A DNA stretch of 64,000 nucleotides from Proteobacteria bacterium ST_bin14. GTDB taxonomy: Bacteria > Pseudomonadota > Alphaproteobacteria > Sphingomonadales > Sphingomonadaceae. The notes under the pieces were generated by a model that saw only the letters and a list, made by a program, of their open reading frames with translations, made no database searches and was not told the origin of the DNA. Where the stretch lies: the NCBI GenBank assembly GCA_002083655.1, contig MSXR01000016.1, positions 87,680 to 151,679 of the forward strand, in the 5' to 3' direction. The position numbers and the translations under genes are program-made. Shown one piece after another: positions 44,706-53,606 of this stretch (its first letter is position 1; each line of letters starts with the position of its first letter).

Positions 44706-45802
44706 GGCTGGGGACGCGACGTCGCGGCTACGCTGGCAGGAAGGATCGGTATCACAACGCTTGGCTGTACCCCATTCAAGCTGCCGAGAAACGCCGTGAT
44801 ATGATCGACTTCGGGCGTCGCCAGCTTATCACCGAGCTGGGTGTTGCCCATCACCTCGACCGCCTGGCGAAGGTCCCACACCGATCCGGTGTGGAAATAT
44901 GGCGCGGTCAGGGCAATGTTGCGAAGCGACGGGACTTTGAAATTATAGTCATCGCCGACCAAGCCGGTGACCACCGACCGGCCTTTGTCGCCTGACGGTC
45001 GCATCACCGCTCCCGGCGGGGCCACGACCCCGAATTTGGCATACATCCCGCCACCGACGTTGATGCCGCTGTGGCAAGCGGCACACCCCTTGTCGATAAA
45101 CAGTTTCAAGCCCTGTTTTTGCGAGGCCGTGAGCGCCTTGGCGTCACCTTTCAGGTAGCGATCAAATGGAGCATCAGGCGTTAGCAATCCAGCTTCAAAA
45201 ACGGCGATCGCCTTCTGCACATTCACCAAGCTGATCGGATCCGCCTCGCCCGGAAATGCCTTGGCGAACGCATCGCGATAGCCGGGGATACCCTTTAGCT
45301 GCTCCGCAACATGCGCTTGCGGCGACGCCATCTCGACCGGATTGACCATCGGTCCGCCTGCCTGCGCCTGCAGGTCGGCGGCGCGCCCGTCCCAGAACTG
45401 TGCGGTATTGAAGACAGCGTTCAATACTGTGGGGGCATTTCGACCGCCATGCTGCCAGTGATGACCGATGGATGTCGGTTCATTATCGGTCCCGCCTAGA
45501 CCAATATTGTGACACGAAGCGCAGCTGATGGCGTGGCTTGCCGACAGCCGCGGATCGAAAAACAGCATCTTGCCGAGTGCCAGTTTGGCTGGCGTCGCGT
45601 CATTCCCGGGCAGTGCCGGAGCGGCGGCGGGAATGGCTTTGAATAACGTCCGGGCGGTTTCCATAAGGGGTTCGCTGGCGGCTGCCGTCGGGTTCGGCGC
45701 AGCGGCGTTACCGACCGGCTGACCGCTGGAAGATTTTTGGTTTTCGCAGCCTGCAAGGGCAACGCTTGCAGCAATAACGAGTCCGATGGCGGGCCGCATC
45801 AT
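44702..45802 (-). CDS. dihaem cytochrome c peroxidase (MauG/CcpA family)
   Basis: 366 residues. A lipoprotein signal ends at ASVALAGC19. The haem sites are CASCH (94-98) and CAACH (240-244). LGKMLFFDPRLS, HGGRNAPTVLNAVFN and FFHTGS-like PYFHTGSVWDLR are family marks. It reduces hydrogen peroxide to water with electrons from cytochrome c in the periplasm. A perfect FNR-type box lies 97 bases upstream of its start, as is common for genes of this kind. Confidence 0.93.
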   Translation of the reverse strand: MMRPAIGLVIAASVALAGCENQKSSSGQPVGNAAAPNPTAAASEPLMETARTLFKAIPAAAPALPGNDATPAKLALGKMLFFDPRLSASHAISCASCHNIGLGGTDNEPTSIGHHWQHGGRNAPTVLNAVFNTAQFWDGRAADLQAQAGGPMVNPVEMASPQAHVAEQLKGIPGYRDAFAKAFPGEADPISLVNVQKAIAVFEAGLLTPDAPFDRYLKGDAKALTASQKQGLKLFIDKGCAACHSGINVGGGMYAKFGVVAPPGAVMRPSGDKGRSVVTGLVGDDYNFKVPSLRNIALTAPYFHTGSVWDLRQAVEVMGNTQLGDKLATPEVDHITAFLGSLNGVQPSVVIPILPASVAATSRPQP

Positions 45803-45898
45803 CCGCTACTCCTATCCATGGCTCGGAAGGACGCCGGGCGACGTTTTTGGGGCATTTGACCCAATAGTTGAACGATAGCGGCGTCGGAACGTTCCACC

Positions 45899-45912
45899 TT
45901 GATACGGATCAA
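45899..45912. promoter_or_regulatory. perfect FNR/FixK-type box
   Basis: TTGATACGGATCAA matches the consensus TTGAT-N4-ATCAA at all ten positions. It lies between the divergent cytochrome c peroxidase gene and the AhpD-like gene and could serve either by oxygen-limited activation. Confidence 0.75.
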
Positions 45913-46027
45913 ACAGGATAGTCGCGTTCGCTGCGACGTTTAGCGAGCGCAGTCGGAATGTGCGGCACCGTTACCGCGCTGCCCCTGTTTGCATAGGCAT
46001 GCGCAGAAGGTTTTTCAGGAGTCAGTA

Positions 46028-46387
46028 ATGGTCGAAGACTGGTTGACGTTGATGGGGACCATGAATGGCGCAGTGCGGGATCTTCGCACCGCCTCGCCCG
46101 ATGTGATGAAGGCGTTTTCGGATATGGCGCGAGCCGCGCACGGCGGTGAAGCACTGGACGGCAAGACGAAGGAACTTGTCGCGCTGGCAATCAGCGTCGC
46201 CGTCCGCTGCGATCCGTGCATCGCCTATCATGCCGAAGGCGCAGTGAAGCAGGGCGCGTCCCGCGCCGAGGTTTCGGAAACACTGGCTATGGCGGTGTAT
46301 ATGGGCGCCGGACCAACGGTGATGTACGCCGCCAAGGCACTTGAGGCCGTCGATCAGATCGTAGCGCGCGACACGCCTGCTTCATGA
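46028..46387 (+). CDS. AhpD/carboxymuconolactone decarboxylase-like protein
   Basis: 119 residues. The motif AVRCDPCIAYHAEGAVKQG holds the CxxC and downstream His of the AhpD-like disulfide-reducing site. AVYMGAGPTVMYAAKALEA follows. Such proteins reduce peroxiredoxins or act as small peroxidases. The ATG at 46028 has AGGAG upstream. An earlier in-frame start at 45989 would read through that site. Confidence 0.9.
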   Translation: MVEDWLTLMGTMNGAVRDLRTASPDVMKAFSDMARAAHGGEALDGKTKELVALAISVAVRCDPCIAYHAEGAVKQGASRAEVSETLAMAVYMGAGPTVMYAAKALEAVDQIVARDTPAS

Positions 46388-46473
46388 CGGTTGCGTAGCG
46401 GACGTACGAACTGAGGACCGGCGCGCCGCGGTTCTTCGGCGAATGGATTGACCCGTCGCAGCCGTTAAATCAT

Positions 46474-47325
46474 TCAGCGTGTGCCGTGCACGAGGTGGAC
46501 GCGCGCAGGCAGCCGGACGGCACCATTCGACCAGTGTTGCTCGAACCGCTCCGCTAGCGCCTTCGTCGCCCGCTCGATCAGTTCCGGCCCTCGATCGGCC
46601 AGCACTTGCGCCACCGACATGCTATCGATCGCGAACTGAGCAGCGGCGTTCGGCTGGAGATCGCCGCCGATGGCGAGGTCGCCGCGCCAGTCCTGCACCT
46701 CGCCATGGCGAAAGCCGGCCTTCTTCAGCAACTCCAGCAATGTGCCGACTTCCCCGTAGCGCATCGGTCCGGGCGCATCGACAGGGGGTGGCGGCACATC
46801 GACCAGCGCGCCGATCGTTTCGCGGACGATCGCCATCCAGCGATTATCCGCAGGCGGCCCCCAGACGGCAAAGACAAAGCGCGCGCCCGGTGCGAGCAGC
46901 TGGGCGATGTTGGCAAAAGCAGCGGGGGGATAGGTGAAAAACATCGTCCCGAACCGCGAGACGATCCGGTCGAAGGGTGTTGCGACCGCCAAGGTGGCGC
47001 TATCCCCCACGGCAAAGATTGGGGCAGAATCGACGGGCGTGGCGCGGTTCTGGGCGAACATCACCAACGCTGGTGAAATGTCGTACCCGAACACCGCTGC
47101 CCCCGGATCGGCAGCAGCGGCGACGGCCAGGGTCGTGCCACCACCGCCACAGGCAAGGTCGGCAATCCGCCGCGCGCCGCCCAGCGCGAGCAGCTCGATC
47201 AATGGTGCATCGACCGGCGCCAACATGGCTTCCATCCGGCCAAGTTGCGCGAGCCATTTCTCGCCACGTGCGCCTGCCCAGTCATCGCTGGTCGGATTTT
47301 CGCCGTTGGGCTGACTCGATTTCAT
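46474..47325 (-). CDS. class I SAM-dependent methyltransferase
   Basis: 283 residues with a Rossmann methyltransferase core: IADLACGGGGTTLAVA (motif I), FGYDISPALVMFAQ (motif II) and FDRIVSRFGTMFF (motif IV). The C-terminal half resembles small-molecule methyltransferases of the UbiE/arsenite class, though there is no cysteine pattern for arsenite. The ATG at 47325 yields MKSSQPNGENPTSDDW, the normal N terminus. The substrate is unknown. Confidence 0.87.
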   Translation of the reverse strand: MKSSQPNGENPTSDDWAGARGEKWLAQLGRMEAMLAPVDAPLIELLALGGARRIADLACGGGGTTLAVAAAADPGAAVFGYDISPALVMFAQNRATPVDSAPIFAVGDSATLAVATPFDRIVSRFGTMFFTYPPAAFANIAQLLAPGARFVFAVWGPPADNRWMAIVRETIGALVDVPPPPVDAPGPMRYGEVGTLLELLKKAGFRHGEVQDWRGDLAIGGDLQPNAAAQFAIDSMSVAQVLADRGPELIERATKALAERFEQHWSNGAVRLPARVHLVHGTR

Positions 47326-47374
47326 TGCCTCTGGCCCTCTCGTTTGTAGGTCGCCGGGTCCCGGTCTTGCCCGG

Positions 47375-47971
47375 TCAGGTCGATGCTGCACGTCGCCATC
47401 GCGGCAGGAATGCCGGAGTGGTCGCGCGATAGCGTCGATAGTCGTCACCATACCGCGCGATCAAGCGCTGCTCCTCGATCCGGCTCCCGATAATTAGGTA
47501 CAAGGTCACCCAGCAGGCAGTCGCCAAATCAAGCTCGGAACGCGCCATTCCCCACACAACGAGCAGCACCGCCGAATAGAGCGGGTGGCGCATCCACCGA
47601 TGCAGGCCGCTCACCACCAATGGTGCAGCGCCTTCGTCGGCGCCGCGCAACTGCGCCGTGCCGATAAAGGCGCCGAGTTGATAGGACCGCAACGCCATCC
47701 AGCCAAGCAAGAGCCCTACGATCACCGCGACGTCCATCAACCAACGGAGCGCCAATGGCAGCACGAGCGGTGGTGCGTTGTTCGCAAGCCAACGGCCCGT
47801 CGCCAACACGGCGAGCAATGCCAGAATCGCCAGCGCATTATAAACAAGCCGGTGCGCCCGGCCTGCCAACCGACCGATGCCCCGGCGCACATCAGCACCA
47901 GCCAGCACGCTATGGCTCAATGCAAAGCCAAGCCACAGCAGGGCATAGATCAGGTGATCAGCAACCGACAT
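47375..47971 (-). CDS. NnrU/isoprenylcysteine methyltransferase-like membrane protein
   Basis: 198 residues with five hydrophobic helices. WMRHPLYSAVLLVVWGMA and EEQRLIARYGDDYRRYRATTPAFLP are the hallmarks of the ICMT/NnrU-like membrane methyltransferases. Close upstream neighbours are peroxiredoxin genes on the same strand. The start may also be at 47983, four codons earlier. Substrate not known. Confidence 0.85.
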   Translation of the reverse strand: MSVADHLIYALLWLGFALSHSVLAGADVRRGIGRLAGRAHRLVYNALAILALLAVLATGRWLANNAPPLVLPLALRWLMDVAVIVGLLLGWMALRSYQLGAFIGTAQLRGADEGAAPLVVSGLHRWMRHPLYSAVLLVVWGMARSELDLATACWVTLYLIIGSRIEEQRLIARYGDDYRRYRATTPAFLPRWRRAAST

Positions 47972-48013
47972 TGGCGCGCGCATCCTTCTGCTCGCCGCAT
48001 ATCAGCTTGCGCC

Positions 48014-48670
48014 TCACGCCGCGAGCGAACGCTTGCTGAAGAACCAGTCGACATAGTCATAGCCTTCGCCGGCGCGGGCATCTGCCGCTTCGACGGTCGC
48101 TGGCGGCGGCACGATAACATCCTCGCCGGGCTGCCAGCCTTCGGGGGTTGCGATCATGTTGGCATCGGCAGTCTGCAGAGCTTCAAGCAAGCGGAGGAAC
48201 TCAGCGACCGATCGACCATTCGACATCGGGTAATAGACCATCGCACGGACGATCCCTTCGGGATCAATGATGAAGGTCGCACGTACAGCTGCCGTGTCCG
48301 ACGCGCCGGGATGGATCATGCCATAGGCATGGGCGATCTGCATCGACAGATCATCGATAATCGGAAAGGTGATATCGACCCCGAACTTGTCCTTGATCGT
48401 TCGCACCCAGGCTATGTGCGAGTGGACCGAGTCGATCGACAGCCCGAGCAGGGCACAATCCAATGCTTCGAATTTGGCTGAAGCCTTGGCGAAACCCATG
48501 AACTCGGTCGTGCACACTGGCGTGAAGTCCGCAGGATGCGAGAAGAGGATCAACCATTTGCCATGATAATCCGCCAGCGAGCGCGGTCCCATCGTGGTCT
48601 TTGCGGTAAAGTCGGGTGCGGGGTCGCCGATGCGTGGCATGGCAATGCGGGCCTGGGTGTCGGTTTCCAT
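48014..48670 (-). CDS. peroxiredoxin (one-cysteine, Prx6-like), second copy
   Basis: 218 residues, clearly related to the peroxiredoxin at 32694-33350: LFSHPADFTPVCTTEF with peroxidatic Cys53, and SHIAWVRTIKDKFGVDITFPII. The C terminus ends DYVDWFFSKRSLAA. The ATG at 48670 has AAGGA seven bases upstream. A longer frame to 48742 covers the control region. The control region holds a site shared with the other sulfur operons. Confidence 0.92.
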   Translation of the reverse strand: METDTQARIAMPRIGDPAPDFTAKTTMGPRSLADYHGKWLILFSHPADFTPVCTTEFMGFAKASAKFEALDCALLGLSIDSVHSHIAWVRTIKDKFGVDITFPIIDDLSMQIAHAYGMIHPGASDTAAVRATFIIDPEGIVRAMVYYPMSNGRSVAEFLRLLEALQTADANMIATPEGWQPGEDVIVPPPATVEAADARAGEGYDYVDWFFSKRSLAA

Positions 48671-48743
48671 TATCAGATCCTTCAGGGCGTTGATCGCCGC
48701 TGAGGCTTCCATACGCCGATCCCCAAGTAGCGGCAAAATCAAT

Positions 48744-48763
48744 ATATCGTTTAACGTAATCGT
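48744..48763. promoter_or_regulatory. operator-like site upstream of the second peroxiredoxin
   Basis: ATATCGTTTAA (48744-48754) matches 40738-40748 at ten of eleven bases, and ACGTAATCGT (48754-48763) is the exact reverse complement of 32608-32617. It lies 74 bases before the peroxiredoxin start. Confidence 0.55.
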
Positions 48764-48782
48764 ATTTGTGATGACTGACGAA

Positions 48783-50369
48783 TCAGATTTGGCTTTCTAT
48801 GGCGATCCGCTGCGTCGCCAGCATCAATGGCGCGGGCCGGTGGGATACCAGCATGAGCCCGGTCCTGGTTGTGTGAAGCCAAGCATCCAGCCGCGCTATC
48901 AGTTCGGCCTCGGTTGCCGCATCGAGCCCTTCGGTTGGTTCGTCGAGAATCAACCAAGGCCGTCCGGCAAGCAGTGCGCGGGCGAGCGACAGCCGCTTGC
49001 GCTCGCCGCCGGACAGGGTGCCGCCGTCCTCGCCGATCCGTGTCTCCAGTCCGTCGGGCATCGCCGCGATACGATCGGCGAGGCATGCGGTCGCCAGTGC
49101 ATCGTGCATCTGCTGCTCTGTCACTTTCGGTCGAGCGAGGCGCAGATTGTCGGCAATCGTGCCAGCGATCAGCGTGGCATCCTGCGGGGACAGCGCGAAG
49201 TACTGGCGCAGCCGGTCGGCGGCACAATCGGCGATGGGGATGTCATCGATCATGATTCCATGAATGGCGGGCCGCAGCCCTGCCAGCGCCTCGACCAAGC
49301 GCGTCTTGCCTGAACCCGAAACGCCCGTGATCGCTACGCGCGAGGCTGGCTTAAGCCGGGTAGGTCCCACCGCAAAGGTCATGGCGGCGGCCTCGAGTGC
49401 TGTTGGAACCTTCGCGCCCTCGGGCAATGCGGTCAGGTCCGATAACCGCGCCAGCGACTCGTTGACGCTCGCCTCGCGGAAGGCGGTTCGGGCAAAGGCG
49501 GCCATCGCCTCGACCGATGCAGTCGCGGCGAGCAGTGCGAGCGCGATTTCGGCTGCCTGTCCCACCGCAAGCGCGAGGACCAGCGCGGCGCTCAGCGCGC
49601 CATATCCTGCCATCAGTGCCGCGATAAGCCCCTCGCCGCGAAACAGGCGCGCGCGGGCATGATCGAGACGCACAGCTTGGGCCTCGAGGTCGGCCAGGAC
49701 GCGATCGGCCAGCCCATAGGCGATGATTTCTGGCCGTGCGGCAACGAAATCAACGAAACGAGTCCGCAGTTCGCCAACCGCGTCGGCGGCGTCGCGTGCA
49801 GGATCGGCAGTAACGCGGCGGGCGATGATCGCTAGCAGAAACGGTAAGGCGCCGAGCATCAGTGCCAGTGCCAGCGCAGAAGCCCAACCAGCAAAGAAAG
49901 TAATCCCGACCGCGAATAGCACGGCGATCAGGCTCGCAGGCCGCGTCGGACGCCGGATGATCAGATCCTCGAGCGCAGCAATGTCGCCGATCAATCGCCC
50001 GCTCGCGTCGCCACCGGAGATATCGATCGCGGCTCGGCTGTCCTGCGCCGCGAGTTTGCTGAATAATTGCGCCCGCAGCGTCGCCATGCCCAGCATTGCC
50101 GCGCGGTGCGCGAGCAGACGTTCGCCATAGCGGCTGCCGGTCCGCATGATGGCCAGGCCACGGATCGCCGCGCTGGGGAGAAGATAGTTGAAGGCCAGCA
50201 CGGCTGCGGTGCCGGCGGCCCCTGCGATTGCCGCCGCGGTCAGGAACCAGCCCGACAGCGCCAGCAATAAGATCGATGAAAGGCCGGCGAGCAGGGCACA
50301 GACCGTCGCCCATCGTAGCGTGGCGCGCTCGCCAAGGCCGAACGTGACGGGAATCGGCGAACGGCTCAT
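48783..50369 (-). CDS. cydC: CydC, ABC exporter subunit for cytochrome bd assembly
   Basis: 528 residues: six transmembrane helices in the first 300, then an ATPase domain with Walker A GVSGSGKT, signature LSGGERKRLSLARALL and Walker B PWLILDEPTEGLD. CydDC exports glutathione and cysteine to the periplasm and is needed for cytochrome bd maturation. The gene overlaps cydD by four bases (ATGA). The reduced thiol it exports also fits a sulfide-stress setting. Confidence 0.92.
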   Translation of the reverse strand: MSRSPIPVTFGLGERATLRWATVCALLAGLSSILLLALSGWFLTAAAIAGAAGTAAVLAFNYLLPSAAIRGLAIMRTGSRYGERLLAHRAAMLGMATLRAQLFSKLAAQDSRAAIDISGGDASGRLIGDIAALEDLIIRRPTRPASLIAVLFAVGITFFAGWASALALALMLGALPFLLAIIARRVTADPARDAADAVGELRTRFVDFVAARPEIIAYGLADRVLADLEAQAVRLDHARARLFRGEGLIAALMAGYGALSAALVLALAVGQAAEIALALLAATASVEAMAAFARTAFREASVNESLARLSDLTALPEGAKVPTALEAAAMTFAVGPTRLKPASRVAITGVSGSGKTRLVEALAGLRPAIHGIMIDDIPIADCAADRLRQYFALSPQDATLIAGTIADNLRLARPKVTEQQMHDALATACLADRIAAMPDGLETRIGEDGGTLSGGERKRLSLARALLAGRPWLILDEPTEGLDAATEAELIARLDAWLHTTRTGLMLVSHRPAPLMLATQRIAIESQI

Positions 50370-51904
50370 AGCTGTACTTCGGCATCGGCGACGGCGATCA
50401 ACCGGGCATCATGGGTCGCCACAATGATGGCTTGGTGCTGCGCCAGGTCGCGGAGCAGGGCAATGATGGCTTCCGCACTCTTGGCATCGAGATCGGCGGT
50501 GGGTTCGTCACAGAGCAGCAGCGGTCGAGCCGAGAGAATCGCGCGCGCCAGCCCAATGCGGCGTCGTTCGCCGCCCGAAAGGCCCGAACCACGGTGGTCG
50601 AATACGAGATCAAGGCCGTCCGGGCGCGATGCAATCAACTGCGTCAGGCCAACGCGGTCAGCGACAGCCAGGATGTCGGCATCGCCTGCCCCAGGTCTGG
50701 CGAGCGCGAGATTGTCACGGAGCGTACCGGGCACGATCAACGGGCGCTGCGCCGCCCAGGCGATGTCATCGGGAGCGATGGGTGTGACGGTGCCGTTGGA
50801 GGGAGCGATCTGCCCGGCGATGGCGGCGAGCATGCTCGTCTTGCCGCTTCCCGTTGTCCCCGTCAGCGCGACCATTCCGGTCTTGCCGATCAACAGATCG
50901 ACAGGACCAATCCGCCGCCCCGGCCATTCGATCGTCAGTTGGATTACGGTGACGGCCTGATAGGGCGCTTTGGAAGGAGCTAGGGGCTCGATCTCGATGA
51001 TCGGGCGGAGCTCAGAGCGCGCCGCCTCGCCAAGCTGCTTCTCATGATAGGCGGCGGCCAGACGCCGCATCGGCAGATAAAATTCAGGCGCCATCGCGAG
51101 CGCGAAAAAGGCTTCCCGCAGCGTGAGCGCCTCAGGGTTGGGGAATGGCAGCAGGCCGAGCAGACTGAAGCCGCAATAGACCGCGACCAGCGCGACAGAG
51201 AGCGCCGAGAAGAACTCCATCACCGCACTCGACAGGAATGCGGCACGCAGCACGAGGATCGTGCGATCGGCGACATCGCGCGTTGCGGCGGCGACCTGAC
51301 GGGCGATTCGCTCCTCTGCCCCGAAATGACGAATGATCGGTAGCGTCCGCACCCGATCGACGAACAGTCCCGACAAATGCCCGAGCGCCGCCAACTGGCG
51401 TTCCGAAGCGCCCCTGGCCATCGAGCCAGCCAGGATCATGCCGAATGCGAAGGGGATCAAGGTCACCAACAATATCCCGGCAGCGACCAAGCTCGCAAAG
51501 GCCACGATAACGAGGACGACGAGTGGCGCAGCGGTAGCCGCCATGCGTGCAGGCACGAACCGCGCTTCATATTGCGCGATGGTCTCGGGGTGATCGATCG
51601 CGAGCACGGCGGCTTGGCCGGTCAGTGGCGCGGCGGGCAACGGCGCAGTCAGCAGGCGGCTGAGAATCAAGCCGCGCAAGGCAGTCGATGTCGCCTGCGC
51701 ACCCTGAATCGCTAGCGCATGGACGAGCAGGACCGCTCCAGCGCGAACAATACCGCCCGTCACCATCGCCATCAGTGCGACGGACGGCAGCGCCATGCCT
51801 ACCGCAAGCTTGGCGATGGCGTCAGCGATCCCCCAAGCGAACAGCGCTGCGCCAACCAGATCGGTCAGCCAAGCCAAGCTCGCTATTTTTTGTTTACTCA
51901 TCAT
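50366..51904 (-). CDS. cydD: CydD, ABC exporter subunit for cytochrome bd assembly
   Basis: 512 residues with the same plan as CydC: membrane domain to about residue 300, then Walker A GTTGSGKT, signature LSGGERRRIGLARAIL and Walker B PLLLCDEPTADLD. It forms a heterodimer with CydC. The gene is divergent from cydA with 86 bases between, where an FNR-like box lies. Confidence 0.92.
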   Translation of the reverse strand: MMSKQKIASLAWLTDLVGAALFAWGIADAIAKLAVGMALPSVALMAMVTGGIVRAGAVLLVHALAIQGAQATSTALRGLILSRLLTAPLPAAPLTGQAAVLAIDHPETIAQYEARFVPARMAATAAPLVVLVIVAFASLVAAGILLVTLIPFAFGMILAGSMARGASERQLAALGHLSGLFVDRVRTLPIIRHFGAEERIARQVAAATRDVADRTILVLRAAFLSSAVMEFFSALSVALVAVYCGFSLLGLLPFPNPEALTLREAFFALAMAPEFYLPMRRLAAAYHEKQLGEAARSELRPIIEIEPLAPSKAPYQAVTVIQLTIEWPGRRIGPVDLLIGKTGMVALTGTTGSGKTSMLAAIAGQIAPSNGTVTPIAPDDIAWAAQRPLIVPGTLRDNLALARPGAGDADILAVADRVGLTQLIASRPDGLDLVFDHRGSGLSGGERRRIGLARAILSARPLLLCDEPTADLDAKSAEAIIALLRDLAQHQAIIVATHDARLIAVADAEVQL

Positions 51905-51918
51905 GCCGTATTGAGTAA

Positions 51919-51932
51919 TTGATGTTCATCGA
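51919..51932. promoter_or_regulatory. FNR/FixK-like box between cydDC and cydABX
   Basis: TTGATGTTCATCGA matches TTGAT-N4-ATCAA at nine of ten positions. Its centre is about 65 bases from the cydA start, suitable for a class II activation site with a short leader. Confidence 0.6.
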
Positions 51933-51990
51933 AGCGCCAAGGGTGATTCCACCTCAAACGCACTGAGCGACCGAAACGAAGGATTTGCAT

Positions 51991-53580
51991 ATGGACATGG
52001 CCGTCGTCGAGCTGTCGAGGCTCCAGTTCGCACTCACCGCGATGTATCACTTCCTGTTCGTGCCGTTGACGCTGGGGCTGTCGTTCATCCTGGTCATCAT
52101 GGAAAGCGTCTATGTGATGACGGACCGCCCGATCTGGCGCGACGTCACGCGCTTCTGGGCCAAGCTGTTCGGAATCAACTTCGTGCTCGGCGTCGCGACC
52201 GGGCTGACGATGGAGTTCGAGTTCGGTACCAACTGGTCCTATTACTCGCAATATGTCGGCGACATTTTCGGGGCCCCGCTCGCGATCGAAGGGCTGATGG
52301 CTTTCTTCCTGGAAGCAACGTTCGTTGGCGTCATGTTCTTCGGTTGGGATCGGCTGACCAAGCGGCAGCACCTTTTCACCACCTTCATGGTGGCACTCGG
52401 CTCCAACCTGTCGGCGCTATGGATTCTGATCGCCAATGGCTGGATGCAGCATCCAGTCGGCTCTGTGTTCAACCCGATGACGATGCGCATGGAGGTGACT
52501 GACTTTGCCGCCGTGCTGTTCAATCCCGTTGCACAGGCCAAGTTCGTCCACACCGTCAGCGCGGGTTATGTCACTGCGTCGGTCTTCGTCCTCGGCGTAT
52601 CGGCTTACTATCTACTGAAGGGCAAGCATCTCGAACTCGCCAAGCGCAGCTTCGTGGTAGCGGCTGCCTTCGGGCTCGCGTCGTCACTTTCAGTTGTCGT
52701 GCTGGGCGACGAGAGCGGCTACGCACTTACCGATAACCAGAAAATGAAACTCGCGGCAATCGAGGCTGAATGGCATACCGAACCCGCTCCCGCCGGGATC
52801 ACCGTTTTCGGGATGCCGTCAAACCAAGGGCGCGAGACGCTCTACGCAGTCAAGATTCCTTATGTGCTGGGACTAATCGGTACGCGCAGTCTAACGGGTC
52901 AGGTCGAAGGAATTTATCCCCTCGTCGCCGATGCTCGGCAGCATATCGTGAACGGTCTGCCCGCTTATGATGCCGTTGAGCGCCTCAAACTCAATCCGAA
53001 GGATGTGGCAGCGCGCGCGGCGTTCGAGCGCAACAAGACTGATTTGGGATATGCGATGCTCCTGAAGCGCTACGTTGCTGATCCGCGCAAAGCCGATGCG
53101 GCCATGATCGACAAGGCTGCTTGGTCGACCGTTCCCAATGTCCCGGCGCTGTTCTGGCTGTTCCGCGGCATGGCGGGGCTTGGCTTCTTCTTCATCGCCT
53201 TTTTTGGCGCGGCGATCTACTTCGCCAACACTCGCAAGTTTGACCGCAAGTGGTTCCTGCGGCTGGCGGTTCTCATCATGCCGCTCCCTTGGATCGCGGC
53301 AGAAATTGGCTGGCTTGTTGCAGAAATCGGGCGCCAGCCCTGGGCGGTGGACGGCGTTTTGCCGACATTCCTCGGCGCCTCGAGCCTGAGCGTTCCCGCG
53401 ATCTGGACGACGATCATCGGGTTCACCCTGCTCTATGGCACGCTGGCAGTGATCGAGGTTCGGCTCATGCTTGCGATGATCAAGAAGGGCCCGGAAACCT
53501 ACACGCCGTGGCAACCGCGCCACGACGCTGTGCCCCCCAAGCCCGAACCGAGCCCGGCCTTCGCCGTGCCCGCAGAATGA
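51991..53580 (+). CDS. cydA: cytochrome bd quinol oxidase subunit I
   Basis: 529 residues. The haem ligand His near residue 20 (AMYHFLFVPLTLG), the GDESGY motif and a long quinol-binding loop (KLAAIEAEW, then GRETLYAVKIPYVLG) show the E. coli-like long-Q-loop type. Cytochrome bd reduces oxygen with quinol electrons and resists sulfide, cyanide and nitric oxide. The ATG at 51991 has AAGGA seven bases upstream. A TTG six bases earlier is unlikely. Confidence 0.96.
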   Translation: MDMAVVELSRLQFALTAMYHFLFVPLTLGLSFILVIMESVYVMTDRPIWRDVTRFWAKLFGINFVLGVATGLTMEFEFGTNWSYYSQYVGDIFGAPLAIEGLMAFFLEATFVGVMFFGWDRLTKRQHLFTTFMVALGSNLSALWILIANGWMQHPVGSVFNPMTMRMEVTDFAAVLFNPVAQAKFVHTVSAGYVTASVFVLGVSAYYLLKGKHLELAKRSFVVAAAFGLASSLSVVVLGDESGYALTDNQKMKLAAIEAEWHTEPAPAGITVFGMPSNQGRETLYAVKIPYVLGLIGTRSLTGQVEGIYPLVADARQHIVNGLPAYDAVERLKLNPKDVAARAAFERNKTDLGYAMLLKRYVADPRKADAAMIDKAAWSTVPNVPALFWLFRGMAGLGFFFIAFFGAAIYFANTRKFDRKWFLRLAVLIMPLPWIAAEIGWLVAEIGRQPWAVDGVLPTFLGASSLSVPAIWTTIIGFTLLYGTLAVIEVRLMLAMIKKGPETYTPWQPRHDAVPPKPEPSPAFAVPAE

Positions 53581-53606
53581 CCGCCTGATCGAACCGGAGA
53601 CAGACC

